Source: Xanthobacteraceae bacterium (GTDB taxonomy: Bacteria; Pseudomonadota; Alphaproteobacteria; Rhizobiales; Xanthobacteraceae). From it: a stretch of DNA of 64,000 nucleotides. A program made the translations under genes and the position numbers. Location of the stretch: the NCBI GenBank assembly GCA_030038995.1, contig JASHQS010000115.1, positions 1-64,000 on the forward strand, in the 5' to 3' direction. The notes below the pieces were generated by a model that worked only from the letters and a program-made list of their open reading frames with translations, did no database searches and was not told the origin of the DNA. This document shows, piece by piece, positions 8,112 through 21,080 of the stretch. Positions within the stretch are counted from its first letter, which is position 1; every line of letters begins with the position of its first letter.

Positions 8112-9566
8112 CTACTGCACCGTCTCGCCGTGCAGCGCGAGGTCGAGGCCGCCGCGCTCGATGTCCTCGCTCACCCGCAAGCCGATCGTCATGTCGACCA
8201 GCTTCAAGATGATCAACGTCACGATCACGTCGTAGACGAACACGGTGGCGACGCCGACGCACTGGTTGAGGATCTGGCCGACATTGCCTTCGAGCGCGCC
8301 GGCGGTACCGCCGTAAGCGGCGACGGCGAACACGCCGGTCAGGATGGCGCCCGCCGCGCCGCCGAGTGCGTGCACGCCGAACGTATCGAGCGCGTCGTCA
8401 TAGCCGAAATAGCGCTTCAGCCCGGTGCAGCCCCAATAGCAGATGATGCCGGCGGCGATGCCGATGCAGAACGCACCGGCCGGACCGACGAAGCCCGAGG
8501 CCGGCGTGATGGCGACAAGCCCCGCCACGGCGCCCGAGCAGATGCCGACCACGGTCGGCTTGCCGCGCCGCTGCCACTCCACCAGCATCCAGGTGAACCC
8601 GGCGGTCGCCGTGGCGATGTGCGTCACCGCCATGGCCATGCCGGCCTGCATGCCGGCGCTTACCGCCGAGCCGGCATTGAAGCCGAACCAGCCGACCCAC
8701 AACAGCGAAGCGCCGATCAAGGTGAGCACCATGTTGTGCGGCGGCCCCATGTCCTTGCGCTTGCCGAGCATCAGCGCCGCCATCAGCCCGGCAGTGCCGG
8801 AATTGACGTGCACCACGGTGCCGCCGGCGAAATCGAGCACGTGAAATTTCGCGTCCGGATTGGCGCTGTTGAAAATGCCGTCCGGGCCCCAGACCCAATG
8901 GGCGACCGGCGCATAGACGAAAATCGCCCACAGCCCGATGAACCACAGCATCGCCGAGAATTTCATGCGCTCGGCGATCGAGCCCGCGACCAGGGCTGCG
9001 GTGATGATGGCGAAGGTCAGCTGAAACATCGAATACACGGTCTCCGGAATGGTCGGCGCCAGCGGATTTGGCGTGCCGATGTTTTGCGCCACCCCGGCCT
9101 TGAAGGTGTTGCTGACGATGTTCTGCAGGAAGGCGCGGTCGAAGCCGCCGATGAACGGCGTGCCGCCGCGGAACGCCATGCTGTAGGTGAAGAAGAACCA
9201 CAGGATGCTGACCAGGCACGTGATGGCGAAGCTCGTCATCACCGTGTCGCCGACGTTTTTCTTGCGCACCATGCCGCCGTAGAACAGCGCCAGGCCCGGG
9301 ATGGTCATCATCAGCACGATGGCCATCGAGGTCAGCATCCAGGCGGTGTCGCCGGAATTCGGCGTGCAGTTTTCCGTGACCTTCACGCCGTCGCAGGCCT
9401 GTGGCGCCGCCGCCGGCGCACCGGCTGCCGGCGCCGATACGGCGTTCCCCGCCGGCGCTGTCTGTGCCTGCGCATAGGACGAATGGAACGCCGGCAGGCA
9501 CAACGCGAGCGCCAGCACCAGCGCCGCGGCAAGCGCGACAAGCGCGGGTCGGTTGTTCGATGTCAT
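8112..9566 (-). CDS. amtB: AmtB ammonium transporter
   Basis: A 484-residue inner-membrane channel for ammonium. It starts with a cleavable signal peptide (hydrophobic residues about 8-28, then AQAQ) and an Ala/Pro-rich spacer with two cysteines, followed by the eleven-helix Amt core starting TAWMLTSMAIVLMM and GLALFYGGMVRKKN. The twin-histidine pore residues are in VVHVNSGTAG and GVHALGGAAG. The start at 9566 has AGGAG upstream; longer in-frame extensions run back through glnK and are artefacts. It follows glnK by 32 nt. GlnK proteins normally plug AmtB when nitrogen is plentiful, so the operon forms one regulatory unit. Confidence 0.95.
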   Translation of the reverse strand: MTSNNRPALVALAAALVLALALCLPAFHSSYAQAQTAPAGNAVSAPAAGAPAAAPQACDGVKVTENCTPNSGDTAWMLTSMAIVLMMTIPGLALFYGGMVRKKNVGDTVMTSFAITCLVSILWFFFTYSMAFRGGTPFIGGFDRAFLQNIVSNTFKAGVAQNIGTPNPLAPTIPETVYSMFQLTFAIITAALVAGSIAERMKFSAMLWFIGLWAIFVYAPVAHWVWGPDGIFNSANPDAKFHVLDFAGGTVVHVNSGTAGLMAALMLGKRKDMGPPHNMVLTLIGASLLWVGWFGFNAGSAVSAGMQAGMAMAVTHIATATAGFTWMLVEWQRRGKPTVVGICSGAVAGLVAITPASGFVGPAGAFCIGIAAGIICYWGCTGLKRYFGYDDALDTFGVHALGGAAGAILTGVFAVAAYGGTAGALEGNVGQILNQCVGVATVFVYDVIVTLIILKLVDMTIGLRVSEDIERGGLDLALHGETVQ

Positions 9567-9598
9567 GCCTTCACTCCTGTGCAGAAAAGCGACCGGCG

Positions 9599-10822
<1,224 letters not shown>

Positions 10823-11131
10823 TCAATCGCGCCGCGCGATGCGATTGCGCGCCGCCATCGCGGTCAGGCCGCCGATGCCGGCGACACCCGCCATCACAAG
10901 CCCGACGAACCCGGCGATGGCGAGCGAAGCGTCCCTGCTGTCGCCGACACTGCCGAGCACCGGCGCCCGTGCCGTGCCGATCGACACCGCAGTGGCGGCA
11001 ATAACCAGCGAGATCGCCAGCGCCAGGGTGGCAATCAGCTCGACGCCGGCGTGGCGGCGCTTGGTCAAACGGCGTGCGGAAGCGGGAGACGCAAAACCGA
11101 CCTTCCCGTTGAGCTCTGTCATGGTCGGCAT
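10823..11131 (-). CDS. Small predicted membrane protein, unknown function
   Basis: About 102 residues with two hydrophobic spans (roughly residues 31-53 and 70-93) joined by a short polar loop containing GDSRD, and a basic C-terminal tail (AARNRIARRD). The N-terminal 30 residues are basic and polar. No family is recognised. The start is uncertain: the ATG at 11122 (MTELNGK) and the one at 11131 are both possible and neither has a clear ribosome-binding site. Coding potential is moderate. Confidence 0.5.
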   Translation of the reverse strand: MPTMTELNGKVGFASPASARRLTKRRHAGVELIATLALAISLVIAATAVSIGTARAPVLGSVGDSRDASLAIAGFVGLVMAGVAGIGGLTAMAARNRIARRD

Positions 11132-11320
11132 CCATCGGCGAATCAGCTTGATCGGTGCCACGATGATTCGCCGCGGATGCCGGCGCGTGTTCGGCCGAAC
11201 TTGGGCGAAGCCATTGACGAATAAGGGCAATTTTGTGTTTTTGGTTAACGAAGGGTTAACGCCGCGGCGCTCGCGCGCAATAAAGTGCGGCTGTGGTTTT
11301 CAGGCATTAGTTTGTCAGGG

Positions 11321-11460
11321 ATCAGTAATCAGTAATCAGTAATCAGTAATCAGTAATCAGGGATCAGCAGTCAGGGGACAGCAAACCAGGAGTCAGCAAT
11401 TAAGGTGCGGGTCCGCCGCCCGAACTGATTACTGATTACTGATCCCTGATCCCTGATCAC
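11321..11460. repeat. Heptanucleotide tandem array with inverted arm
   Basis: Five perfect ATCAGTA units in tandem (11321-11355) are followed by degenerate ATCAGGG and ATCAGCA units. The complementary TACTGAT/CCTGAT units run at about 11424-11460. The arms can fold into a long hairpin. The right arm includes the stop codon of the GST gene (11457-11459). Two other hairpins at 20960 and 25165 are also built from 7-nt units with a different sequence. Confidence 0.8.
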
Positions 11461-12092
11461 TGGACCGCCGGCATCGCCGCCGCCGGATTGAAATCCATCA
11501 TCACGTGACCCGGCTGCATCGCGACGCGCGCCAGCCAGGCGCGCACCGCGGGAAAGGCCGCAAGATCGTAGTCACACTGATGCGCCACGTGGGTGTAGGC
11601 GTAGAGCGCAATGTCGGCGATGGTATAGCGGTCGGCGGCGAAATAATCGTGCAGCGAAAGATGCTTCTCCATGACGCCGAGCGCGCGATGGCCTTCTTCC
11701 ATCCAGTCCTCGATGGCGTGGCTTTGCAGTTCGCGGCCGCCTTTGACCAGCGTTAGCCAGAAATATGCGGCGCCCAGATTCGGCTCGAGGCTGTGCTGCT
11801 CGAAGAACATCCATTGCAGCGCCTCGGCGCGGTCGATGCGGTCCTCGGGCACGAGCGGCGTGCCGCCGGCGATGTACCAGAGGATGGCGTTGGATTCGGC
11901 GAGATAGCGGCCGGGAGCGACTTCGAGCAGCGGCACCTGCCCGTTCGGATTTTTCAACAGGAACTCGGGCGTATGGCTCTCGCCCTTGAGGATATCGATC
12001 TCGATCAACCGATACGGAACGCGAAGCTGCGCCAAGGCGAGCCGCGCCTTGTAGCTGTTGCCCGAACGCTGCATCGAGTAGAGTGTGAACAT
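11457..12092 (-). CDS. Glutathione S-transferase family protein
   Basis: A 211-residue cytosolic GST. The N-terminal thioredoxin-like domain starts MFTLYSMQRSGNSYKARLAL, where a Ser or Tyr near residues 6-10 would activate glutathione, and has the cis-proline NGQVPLLE and the glutathione-binding ESNAILWYI. The C-terminal all-helical domain contains YTIADIALYAYTHVAH, the usual N-capping box. Substrate unknown; the family detoxifies electrophiles. The stop codon lies in the flanking heptanucleotide repeat, which may have trimmed or extended the C-terminus. Confidence 0.9.
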   Translation of the reverse strand: MFTLYSMQRSGNSYKARLALAQLRVPYRLIEIDILKGESHTPEFLLKNPNGQVPLLEVAPGRYLAESNAILWYIAGGTPLVPEDRIDRAEALQWMFFEQHSLEPNLGAAYFWLTLVKGGRELQSHAIEDWMEEGHRALGVMEKHLSLHDYFAADRYTIADIALYAYTHVAHQCDYDLAAFPAVRAWLARVAMQPGHVMMDFNPAAAMPAVQ

Positions 12093-12144
12093 CGGCGCTT
12101 CTAAACTCTCCGCGCGGCGCCTCCCGATTGCCGTTCTCTGGAAT

Positions 12145-14822
<2,678 letters not shown>

Positions 14823-14937
14823 CTTCGCTGCCCTCTAAAGCGTTGGCGGCTGCGAAAACGGCAGGCGACGGCAGCGCGGTTCTCGCTTACAATGCGCAAA
14901 AGGCCCGCTCAGGCGGGCCCGGGTGAGGAGAACGCAG

Positions 14938-15429
14938 ATGTCACGCACAGCCTTCGCGGCGGCTGTGGTCGCCGCCGCGGCGCTCGCCACGATCCCGACG
15001 TCGTCCGCGTCCGCGCAGGCGCGGCGCATTCAACTCGGCGAACTCGACTGCTCGCTGTCCTCCAGCGTCGGCCTCGTCGTCACCTCGCAACGCAACGTGA
15101 GCTGCTTCTTCCACAGCGCCGGCGCGCCCGAAAGCGCCTATGTCGGCACGCTGACCCGCGTCGGCCTCGACCTCGGGGTCACCAGCGGCGGCAAGATCGT
15201 TTGGACCGTGTTCGTCAACACCGACAGATATGCCGGCTCGCTGGCGGGCAGCTATGTGGGAGCCACGGCCGAGGCCGCCGTGGCGCTCGGGCTCGGCGCC
15301 AACGTGCTGATCGGCGGGTCCAATGATTCGGTCGTGCTGCAGCCGCTGTCGATCCAAGGCACCACCGGCTTCAACATCGCCGCCGGCGTCAGCCAGCTCA
15401 ACCTGTGTGTCGCCGGCGCGCAGTGTTGA
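14938..15429 (+). CDS. DUF992 exported protein
   Basis: A 163-residue protein with a signal peptide (MSRTAFAAAVVAAAALATIP…SASAQA, cut near residue 31) and a DUF992 body: ELDCSLSSSVGLVVTSQRNVSC, then alternating Gly-rich strands, ending in a conserved cysteine pair (LNLCVAGAQC). DUF992 proteins are typical of Rhizobiales and predicted to be periplasmic beta proteins of unknown role. Good GAGGAG site 7 nt upstream. A GC hairpin (14903-14920) precedes it. Confidence 0.85.
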   Translation: MSRTAFAAAVVAAAALATIPTSSASAQARRIQLGELDCSLSSSVGLVVTSQRNVSCFFHSAGAPESAYVGTLTRVGLDLGVTSGGKIVWTVFVNTDRYAGSLAGSYVGATAEAAVALGLGANVLIGGSNDSVVLQPLSIQGTTGFNIAAGVSQLNLCVAGAQC

Positions 15430-15566
15430 CGGAGGAGATTTCAGGGGCGCAATGTCCGCCCCCTTGACCTCCCCCGCTGCCGCCTGAAACCATAGCTCGC
15501 TCCGCTTCGTCGTCGGCTCGCCGTGCCGCGTGGAAGAGGCGGTGGCTGACGTGCGGGAGAGCGCTC

Positions 15567-17627
15567 ATGGCGGCAAACGGTAACAATGGCACGCGCGCGA
15601 CCGGTCCTCGCGCCGTCGCGCTGGTCGGTCCGTTCCAAAGCGGCAAGACGACGCTGCTCGAAGCGATCCTCGCCCGCACCGGCGTGATCCAGCGCCAGGG
15701 CACCGTCGAAGCCGGCAACACGGTGGGCGACGCCAGCAAGGAAGCGCGCCATCACCGCATGAGCGTCGAACTCACCGTCGCCACCACCACCTTCATGGGT
15801 GATGCCTACACGTTCCTCGACTGCCCCGGCTCGGTCGAATTCGTCCACGACATGCGCGCCGTGCTGCCGGCGATCGACGCCGCCGTCGTGGTCTGCGAAA
15901 TGGACGAGAAGAAAGTCCCGCAGCTGCAGCTCATCCTGCGCGAGCTTGAAGAGCAGAAGATTCCCCGCATCCTGTTCGTCAACAAGATCGACAAGGCCGA
16001 TGCCGGCGTCCATGACGTCCTCAAGCTCTTGCAGCCGGCCTCGCGCACCAAACTGGTGCTGCGGCAGATCCCGACGTTCTCCGGCGATCTCATCACCGGC
16101 TTCGTCGATCTCGCGCTGGAACGCGCCTTCGTCTACAAGGAGCATGCGCCCTCGCAGGTGGTGCCGCTCGAAGGCGAGTTCGCCGACCGCCAGAAAACCG
16201 CGCGCTTTTCCATGCTGGAGACGCTCGCCGACCACGACGACGAGCTGATGGAGCAGTTGCTCGAAGACATCCAGCCGCCGCGCGACAAGGTCTTCGACGA
16301 CCTGACCCGGGAATTGCGCGACGGTTTGGTCAGCCCGGTGCTGATGGGCACCGCGAGCCGCGCCAACGGCGTGCTGCGGCTCCTCAAGGCGCTGCGCCAC
16401 GAGTCGCCGGGCATCGCCGAAACCGCCAAGCGCCTCGGCGTCCAGCCGAGCGGCGACGCGGTCGCTTACGTGCTCAAGACGCTCAACACCGCGCACGGCG
16501 GCAAGATGTCGGTGGCGCGGGTGCTGGCCGGCCAGGCCGGCGACGGCACGACCTTGTTGTCGAGCGGCGGCGACGAGGCCGGCCGCGTCGCCGGCGTGTT
16601 CAAGCTCGTCGGCCAGAATACGGAGAAGCGCGGGCCGGCCGCTTTCGGCGAAATCGTCGCCTTCGCCAAGCTCGACAAGGCCAAGACCGGCGACACGCTG
16701 ACCGCCGGCAAGGAGCCGCATGCCGCGGTCGCCAAAGTCGAGCCGTATCCGCCGGTGCTCGCCATCGCCATCTCGGCCAAGGAGCGCAAGGATGACGTCA
16801 AGCTCGGCCAGGCGCTGGCCAAGCTGGTCGAGGAAGACCCCTCCATCACGGTGGCGCACAATCCGGAGACGCACGAGGTGGTGCTGTGGGGCCAGGGCGA
16901 GATGCACCTGCGCGTCGCCACCGAGCGGCTGAGCGACCGCTACGGCGTCGCCATCGAGCGCCACCAGCCGACCGTCGGCTACCGCGAGACCATCCGCAAG
17001 GGCGTCACGCAGCGCGGCCGCCACAAGAAGCAATCCGGCGGCCACGGCCAATACGGCGATGTCGTGCTCGAGATCAAGCCGCTGCCGCGCGGCTCCGGCT
17101 TCACCTTCGAAGAGCGCATCACCGGCGGCGTGGTGCCGCGCAATTACATTCCCTCGGTCGAGGAAGGCGTCATCGACGCGCTCAAGCAGGGCCCGCTCGG
17201 CTTTCCGGTGGTCGATCTGCACGTCGCGCTGATCGACGGCTCCTACCACACCGTGGACTCCTCCGACATGGCGTTCCGCACCGCCGGCCGCATCGGCATC
17301 AGCGAAGGCCTCCCGCAATGCCAGCCGGTGCTGCTCGAGCCGATTCATCTGGTCGAGATCGTCTGTCCCTCGGAAGCCACCGCGAAAATCAACGCGCTCT
17401 TGTCCGGCCGGCGCGGCCAAATCCTCGGCTTCGACACCCGCGAAGGCTGGGACGGCTGGGACACGGTACGGGCCAAAATGCCGGAGGCCGTGATCGGCGA
17501 TCTGATCGTCGAAATCCGCTCGGCGACCGCCGGCGCCGGCACCTTCACGTTCAAGTTCGACCACATGGCCGAGCTGACCGGCCGCACCGCCGACCAGATC
17601 GTCGCCGCCCGCCGCGCCGCGGAGTGA
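15567..17627 (+). CDS. EF-G paralogue (EF-G-like translational GTPase)
   Basis: A 686-residue protein with the full EF-G domain order: GTPase, beta barrel, and domains III-V (VVPRNYIPSVEEGVIDALKQG, then a C-terminal EF-G V domain). P-loop GPFQSGKT is at 21-28 and NKID is present. Two GTPase elements are altered. The switch-I RGITI box is not recognisable, and G3 reads DCPGSVEF, where canonical EF-G has DxPGHVDF with a catalytic His. It is therefore a divergent second EF-G, possibly acting in recycling or stress rather than routine translocation. The main fusA is presumably elsewhere. Stand-alone gene. Confidence 0.85.
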   Translation: MAANGNNGTRATGPRAVALVGPFQSGKTTLLEAILARTGVIQRQGTVEAGNTVGDASKEARHHRMSVELTVATTTFMGDAYTFLDCPGSVEFVHDMRAVLPAIDAAVVVCEMDEKKVPQLQLILRELEEQKIPRILFVNKIDKADAGVHDVLKLLQPASRTKLVLRQIPTFSGDLITGFVDLALERAFVYKEHAPSQVVPLEGEFADRQKTARFSMLETLADHDDELMEQLLEDIQPPRDKVFDDLTRELRDGLVSPVLMGTASRANGVLRLLKALRHESPGIAETAKRLGVQPSGDAVAYVLKTLNTAHGGKMSVARVLAGQAGDGTTLLSSGGDEAGRVAGVFKLVGQNTEKRGPAAFGEIVAFAKLDKAKTGDTLTAGKEPHAAVAKVEPYPPVLAIAISAKERKDDVKLGQALAKLVEEDPSITVAHNPETHEVVLWGQGEMHLRVATERLSDRYGVAIERHQPTVGYRETIRKGVTQRGRHKKQSGGHGQYGDVVLEIKPLPRGSGFTFEERITGGVVPRNYIPSVEEGVIDALKQGPLGFPVVDLHVALIDGSYHTVDSSDMAFRTAGRIGISEGLPQCQPVLLEPIHLVEIVCPSEATAKINALLSGRRGQILGFDTREGWDGWDTVRAKMPEAVIGDLIVEIRSATAGAGTFTFKFDHMAELTGRTADQIVAARRAAE

Positions 17628-17645
17628 GGGCGTTTCCTTTGTTAT

Positions 17646-17760
17646 CCGTCATCCTGAGGCGGCCGCGCGGAGCGCGGCCCTCGAAGGATGCGGCCGAGGC
17701 GCCCGGGCCGTCGCCCTTCGAGGCTCGACGCTGCGCGTCGAGCACCTCAGAGTGACGGAT
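17646..17760. repeat. Large imperfect palindrome (REP-like)
   Basis: Starts CCGTCATCCTGAGG and ends CCTCAGAGTGACGG, with inner complementary blocks (CCTCGAAGG / CCCTTCGAGG). It lies between the EF-G paralogue and the EAL gene. The family is a dispersed intergenic repeat; it resembles the palindromes at 18831 and 22128 in layout. Confidence 0.7.
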
Positions 17761-17930
17761 ACAAACGAACGAAAATCGCGGTCACGTAAAAATCTCGGCA
17801 ATCCGCTTACGTTTCGCAAACAATAATGTGCGTCGGCGCTGCGACATTAACGGTGCCGCCCCTCCTCATCAGCATAATCGGTTTCTATCAACGACAACGC
17901 CGCGTGATGACGGCGCAGCTTTGAACCGTA

Positions 17931-18812
17931 ATGCTGCAAGCCCTGCACAAGCTGTTTGCCGCCAAAGCCGACGAACCGGAGCCGGCCAACGGCAAGCTGA
18001 CGCTCGGCGACGTGCTGCGGCTCGATCTGTTCGAGCTGTGGTACCAGCCCAAGATCGACCTGCGCGCCAAGCGTTTGGTCGGCGCCGAGGCGCTGGTGCG
18101 CGCACGGCGGCGCGACGGCAGCCTGATCAGCCCGGGCGCGTTTCTGCCCGGCGCCGCCGAGGCCGACATGCTGGCGCTGACCGAGCGCGTCATCCTCACC
18201 GCGTTGCGCGATTTCGAGGCCTGCGCCGCGGCCGGCGCCGCGCTCAAGCTGTCCGTCAACGTGCCGGCCTCCGCCTTCGTCAAGCTGCCGATCGCGCAGA
18301 TGCTGCGCGAGGAGCGGCCGCAGGCCGGCAACTGGCCGGGCCTCATTCTCGAAGTCACCGAGGACGAGGTGATGCACGACCTGAAAATCGCCAACGAGGT
18401 CGCCGACGAGTTGCGCGCGCTCAACTGCTCGCTGGCGCTCGACGATTTCGGCGCCGGCTATTCGTCGCTGGCGCGGCTGCGGCAATTGCCGTTCAGCGAG
18501 CTGAAGATCGACCGCTCCTACGTCACCGATTGCCACATCGACAAGGTCAACGCCGGCCTGTGCGAAACCATCGTCGAACTCGCCAAGCGCTTCGACATCA
18601 AGACCGTGGCCGAAGGCATCGAGACCACCCACGAGAGCCACAAGCTGCAAGGCATCGGCTGCGACATCGGCCAGGGCTATTTGTTCGCCAAGCCGATGGC
18701 GAAGGCGGCGTTCGTGGACTTGCTCGCCCGGCGCATGGTCGGGGCGCCGAAGCGGCCGGAAAAGCGCGCTACCGCCGCGAGCATGCTCCGCGGGTTGTTC
18801 GCGGAGACATAG
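17931..18812 (+). CDS. EAL-domain cyclic-di-GMP phosphodiesterase
   Basis: A 293-residue cytosolic protein that is almost entirely an EAL domain (about residues 24-265) with no sensor or transmembrane part. The residues needed for metal binding and catalysis are present: E in GAEALVRA, N in KLSVNVPASAF, E in ILEVTEDEV, DD in LDDFGAGYSS, K in ELKIDRSYV, E in VAEGIET, and GQGYLFAKP. It should hydrolyse c-di-GMP to pGpG. Stand-alone gene, 1.1 kb from the flagellar block, which fits a role in the motile-sessile switch (inference). Confidence 0.92.
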   Translation: MLQALHKLFAAKADEPEPANGKLTLGDVLRLDLFELWYQPKIDLRAKRLVGAEALVRARRRDGSLISPGAFLPGAAEADMLALTERVILTALRDFEACAAAGAALKLSVNVPASAFVKLPIAQMLREERPQAGNWPGLILEVTEDEVMHDLKIANEVADELRALNCSLALDDFGAGYSSLARLRQLPFSELKIDRSYVTDCHIDKVNAGLCETIVELAKRFDIKTVAEGIETTHESHKLQGIGCDIGQGYLFAKPMAKAAFVDLLARRMVGAPKRPEKRATAASMLRGLFAET

Positions 18813-18830
18813 CGCCGCCGCTGTATTCGA

Positions 18831-18933
18831 TGTCATCACCCGCGACAGCGGGTGATCCAGTAATCACCCAATTCCAAGGCTCTTGCCCGTCGCTCGCGAT
18901 TACTGGATGCTCCGCCTTCGCGGAGCATGACAG
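18831..18933. repeat. Large imperfect palindrome (REP-like)
   Basis: TGTCATCACCCGCGACAGCG at the left and CCTTCGCGGAGCATGACAG at the right, with GATCCAGTAATCAC pairing with GCGATTACTGGATGC inside. Lies between the EAL gene and the DUF1330 gene and ends 23 nt before the latter's start. Confidence 0.65.
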
Positions 18934-18956
18934 TTCGCTAATTGCGGAGCATTTCC

Positions 18957-19262
18957 ATGCCAGCCTATTGGGTCGCGCGGTCGAAGATCAACGATCCGGC
19001 CGCGTACAAGAAATACACCGATCTGGTGCCGGCAATCATCGCCAAATACGGCGGCAGGGTTTTGGCGCGCGGCGGCCGCTATCAGATCATGGAGGGGCCG
19101 CAGAAATTCCAACGCTTCGTGGTGATCGAATTTCCGAGCTTCGAGCAGGGCGTCGCCTGCTTTCAGTCCGACGAGTACAACAAGGCGGCTGCCTTCCGCC
19201 GTGAAGGCGGCGCCGGCGAGGTCGAGACCATCATGGTCGATGGCGGGGATGCGACCAGGTGA
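18957..19262 (+). CDS. DUF1330 family protein
   Basis: A 101-residue protein of the ferredoxin-like dimeric alpha-beta barrel fold. Family features are PAYWVARSKINDPAAYKKY, the central GGRVLARGGRYQIMEG, and FPSFEQGVACFQSDEY. Function unknown; small stand-alone members are common in alphaproteobacteria. GGAG lies 9 nt before the ATG at 18957. Confidence 0.85.
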   Translation: MPAYWVARSKINDPAAYKKYTDLVPAIIAKYGGRVLARGGRYQIMEGPQKFQRFVVIEFPSFEQGVACFQSDEYNKAAAFRREGGAGEVETIMVDGGDATR

Positions 19263-19310
19263 CTGATCTCCGCTCATTCCCGCGCAAGCGGGATCCAGTA
19301 CTGGCTCCCC

Positions 19311-19506
19311 GCTTTTGCGCATAGGCGCTAACATAGCTGCGTTTCCCGGGCGCAGCGCAGCACGAAGCGCAGCGCAGTGGTGCGCTGCAGACCCGGGATC
19401 GTAACAAGTTGCGGAGTCTGGGACGATCCCGGATCAGCGGTGCACCGCTGCGCGCTGCACCGCATCCGGGAAACAGAGGCCTATGTGAGCGCCTATGCGC
19501 TTTCGC
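19311..19506 (-). mobile_element. MITE-like element, copy 2, inverted relative to copy 1
   Basis: Element 19319-19498 with 16-bp terminal repeats (one mismatch, ATGTGAGC for ATGTTAGC at the right end) and flanking 8-bp direct repeats GCTTTTGC / GCTTTCGC. Its interior is the reverse complement of the copy at 151-328 with few changes, while the REP sequence outside (CATTCCCGCGCAAGCGGG… to the left, GACGAGCGG to the right) keeps the same orientation as in copy 1. Both copies therefore sit in the same kind of hairpin, in opposite directions. Confidence 0.75.
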
Positions 19507-19540
19507 GGCGACGAGCGGCGCAGAGCGATGCGCATGTCGA

Positions 19541-20920
19541 CTACGCCGCGGCGCGCGGCTCGCCGCCGGGGCCGCCGCCCGGCGGCGGGATCAGCACGCC
19601 GTCGGCCGAATATTCGTTGAGCTTGTTGCGCAAGGTGCGGATCGAGATGCCGAGCACGTTGGCCGCATGGGTGCGGTTGCCGAGGCAATGCTTGAGCGTT
19701 TCGAGGATCAGGTCGCGCTCGACCTCGGCGACGGTGCGGCCGACCAAGGCGCGCGACACCTGCTCGGCGGCGAGCGCGGCGTGCGCCACCGCGGGTGCGT
19801 TGCGCTGCTGATCGAGCCGCACGCCGTCGGGGGCAAGGATCGCCTCGGGTCCGATCTCGGCGCCGCTTGCCATCAGCACCGCGCGGTGCATGGTGTTTTC
19901 CAGCTCGCGCACGTTGCCGGGCCAGTAATTGATGGCGAGCGTGCGCCGCGCGTCCGCCGCTAGGGGCCGCGCCGGCACGCCGTTCGCCGCCGCGTATTTC
20001 TTGACGAAATAGTCGGCGAGCTCGAGCACGTCGGCCGGCCGCTCGCGCAGCGGCGGAATTTTCAGATTCACCACGTTGAGGCGGAACAGCAGGTCCTCGC
20101 GGAAGTTGCCGGCGCGCACCGCTTCGGCGAGGTTGCGGTTCGAGGTGGCGATGATGCGGATGTCGACCGGCACCGGACGGGTGCCGCCGACGCGGTCGAT
20201 CACCCGCTCCTGAATGGCGCGCAGGAGCTTGGCCTGCAGTCGCACGTCCATCTCGGAAATTTCGTCGAGCAGCAGCGTCGAGCCGTTGGCCTCTTCGAAC
20301 TTGCCGACGCGGCGCGCCACCGCCCCCGTAAAGGCGCCCTTCTCGTGGCCGAACAATTCGGATTCCAGAAGCGCTTCGGGCACCGCGGCGCAATTGAGCG
20401 AGATCAGCGGCTTCTTGGCGCGGTGCGAGCGGGCGTGCACGTAGCGCGCCAGCACTTCCTTGCCGGTGCCGGAATCGCCGGTGATCAGCACCGAGGCCTC
20501 GCTCGGCGCCACCTGCTGGGCGAGCTTGACCACGCGCGCCATGGCCTCGTCGCGGTAGATCAGCTCGCGCACGTCGTCGGCGACGGCGGCCAGCACCGCC
20601 GCGATCAGCTCCGGATCGGGCGGCAGCGGGATGTATTCCTTGGCGCCGGCCTGGATGGCGGCGACCGCGGCGCGCGCGTCGGTCGCGGTGCCGCAGGCCA
20701 CGATCGGCACGTGGATGTGCTCGGCTTCGAGCCCGCGCACCAGCTCGCGAATGGCGATGCCGACGTCGACCATCAACAGGTCGGCGCCGCGGCCGGCGCG
20801 CAGCACGGCAAGCGCCTGGGCGATGTCGGCGGCGTGGGTGACGGTGGCGCCTTTCTCCATCGCGAGCTTGGTCGCGGTGGTGAGCTGGCCGTCGAGCGTG
20901 CCGATGATGAGGAGCCGCAT
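19541..20920 (-). CDS. flbD: FlbD, sigma-54-dependent flagellar transcription activator
   Basis: A 459-residue NtrC-type activator: a degenerate receiver (about 1-120, MRLLIIGTLDGQ), an AAA+ sigma-54-interacting domain (about 130-365) with Walker A GDSGTGKE, the sigma-54 contact loop GAFTGA and GNVRELEN, and a C-terminal Fis-type HTH (GNRTHAANVLGISIRTLRNKL). In Caulobacter FlbD turns on late flagellar genes from sigma-54 promoters. Start 20920 has AAGGAA upstream; a longer frame to 20962 lacks support. Last of the fliF-G-H-N-flbD row. A clear sigma-54 site lies before fliK. Confidence 0.95.
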   Translation of the reverse strand: MRLLIIGTLDGQLTTATKLAMEKGATVTHAADIAQALAVLRAGRGADLLMVDVGIAIRELVRGLEAEHIHVPIVACGTATDARAAVAAIQAGAKEYIPLPPDPELIAAVLAAVADDVRELIYRDEAMARVVKLAQQVAPSEASVLITGDSGTGKEVLARYVHARSHRAKKPLISLNCAAVPEALLESELFGHEKGAFTGAVARRVGKFEEANGSTLLLDEISEMDVRLQAKLLRAIQERVIDRVGGTRPVPVDIRIIATSNRNLAEAVRAGNFREDLLFRLNVVNLKIPPLRERPADVLELADYFVKKYAAANGVPARPLAADARRTLAINYWPGNVRELENTMHRAVLMASGAEIGPEAILAPDGVRLDQQRNAPAVAHAALAAEQVSRALVGRTVAEVERDLILETLKHCLGNRTHAANVLGISIRTLRNKLNEYSADGVLIPPPGGGPGGEPRAAA

Positions 20921-20959
20921 GGGTTTATTCCTTTTCTGCGACCGGCGATCTGCGAACAG

Positions 20960-21076
20960 CAAATAGTGAGTGGCGAGTAGCGAATGGCGAATGGCGAATG
21001 GGGTAAGCGCGCGGCGCTGTCATTATCTTCACCATTCGCTATTTGCTATTCGCCGTTTCGCTGTTCGCCATTCGCG
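20960..21076. repeat. Heptanucleotide-unit hairpin (GCGAATG type)
   Basis: Left arm made of tandem 7-nt units (GCGAGTA-GCGAATG-GCGAATG-GCGAATG), right arm of complementary units (CATTCGC, TATTCGC, CATTCGC). It separates fliN from flbD and might weaken or process the operon transcript there. The same unit builds the hairpin at 25165. Confidence 0.75.
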
Positions 21077-21080
21077 CTCT

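Noticed and set aside
14903..14920. Rho-independent terminator after the aminotransferase
   Set aside because: The stem GGCCCGC/GCGGGCC is real but its T-run lies on the other strand, where there is no gene to end.
20960..21076. CRISPR array
   Set aside because: Units are 7 nt with no spacers and there are no cas genes nearby; the array is a palindromic tandem repeat.
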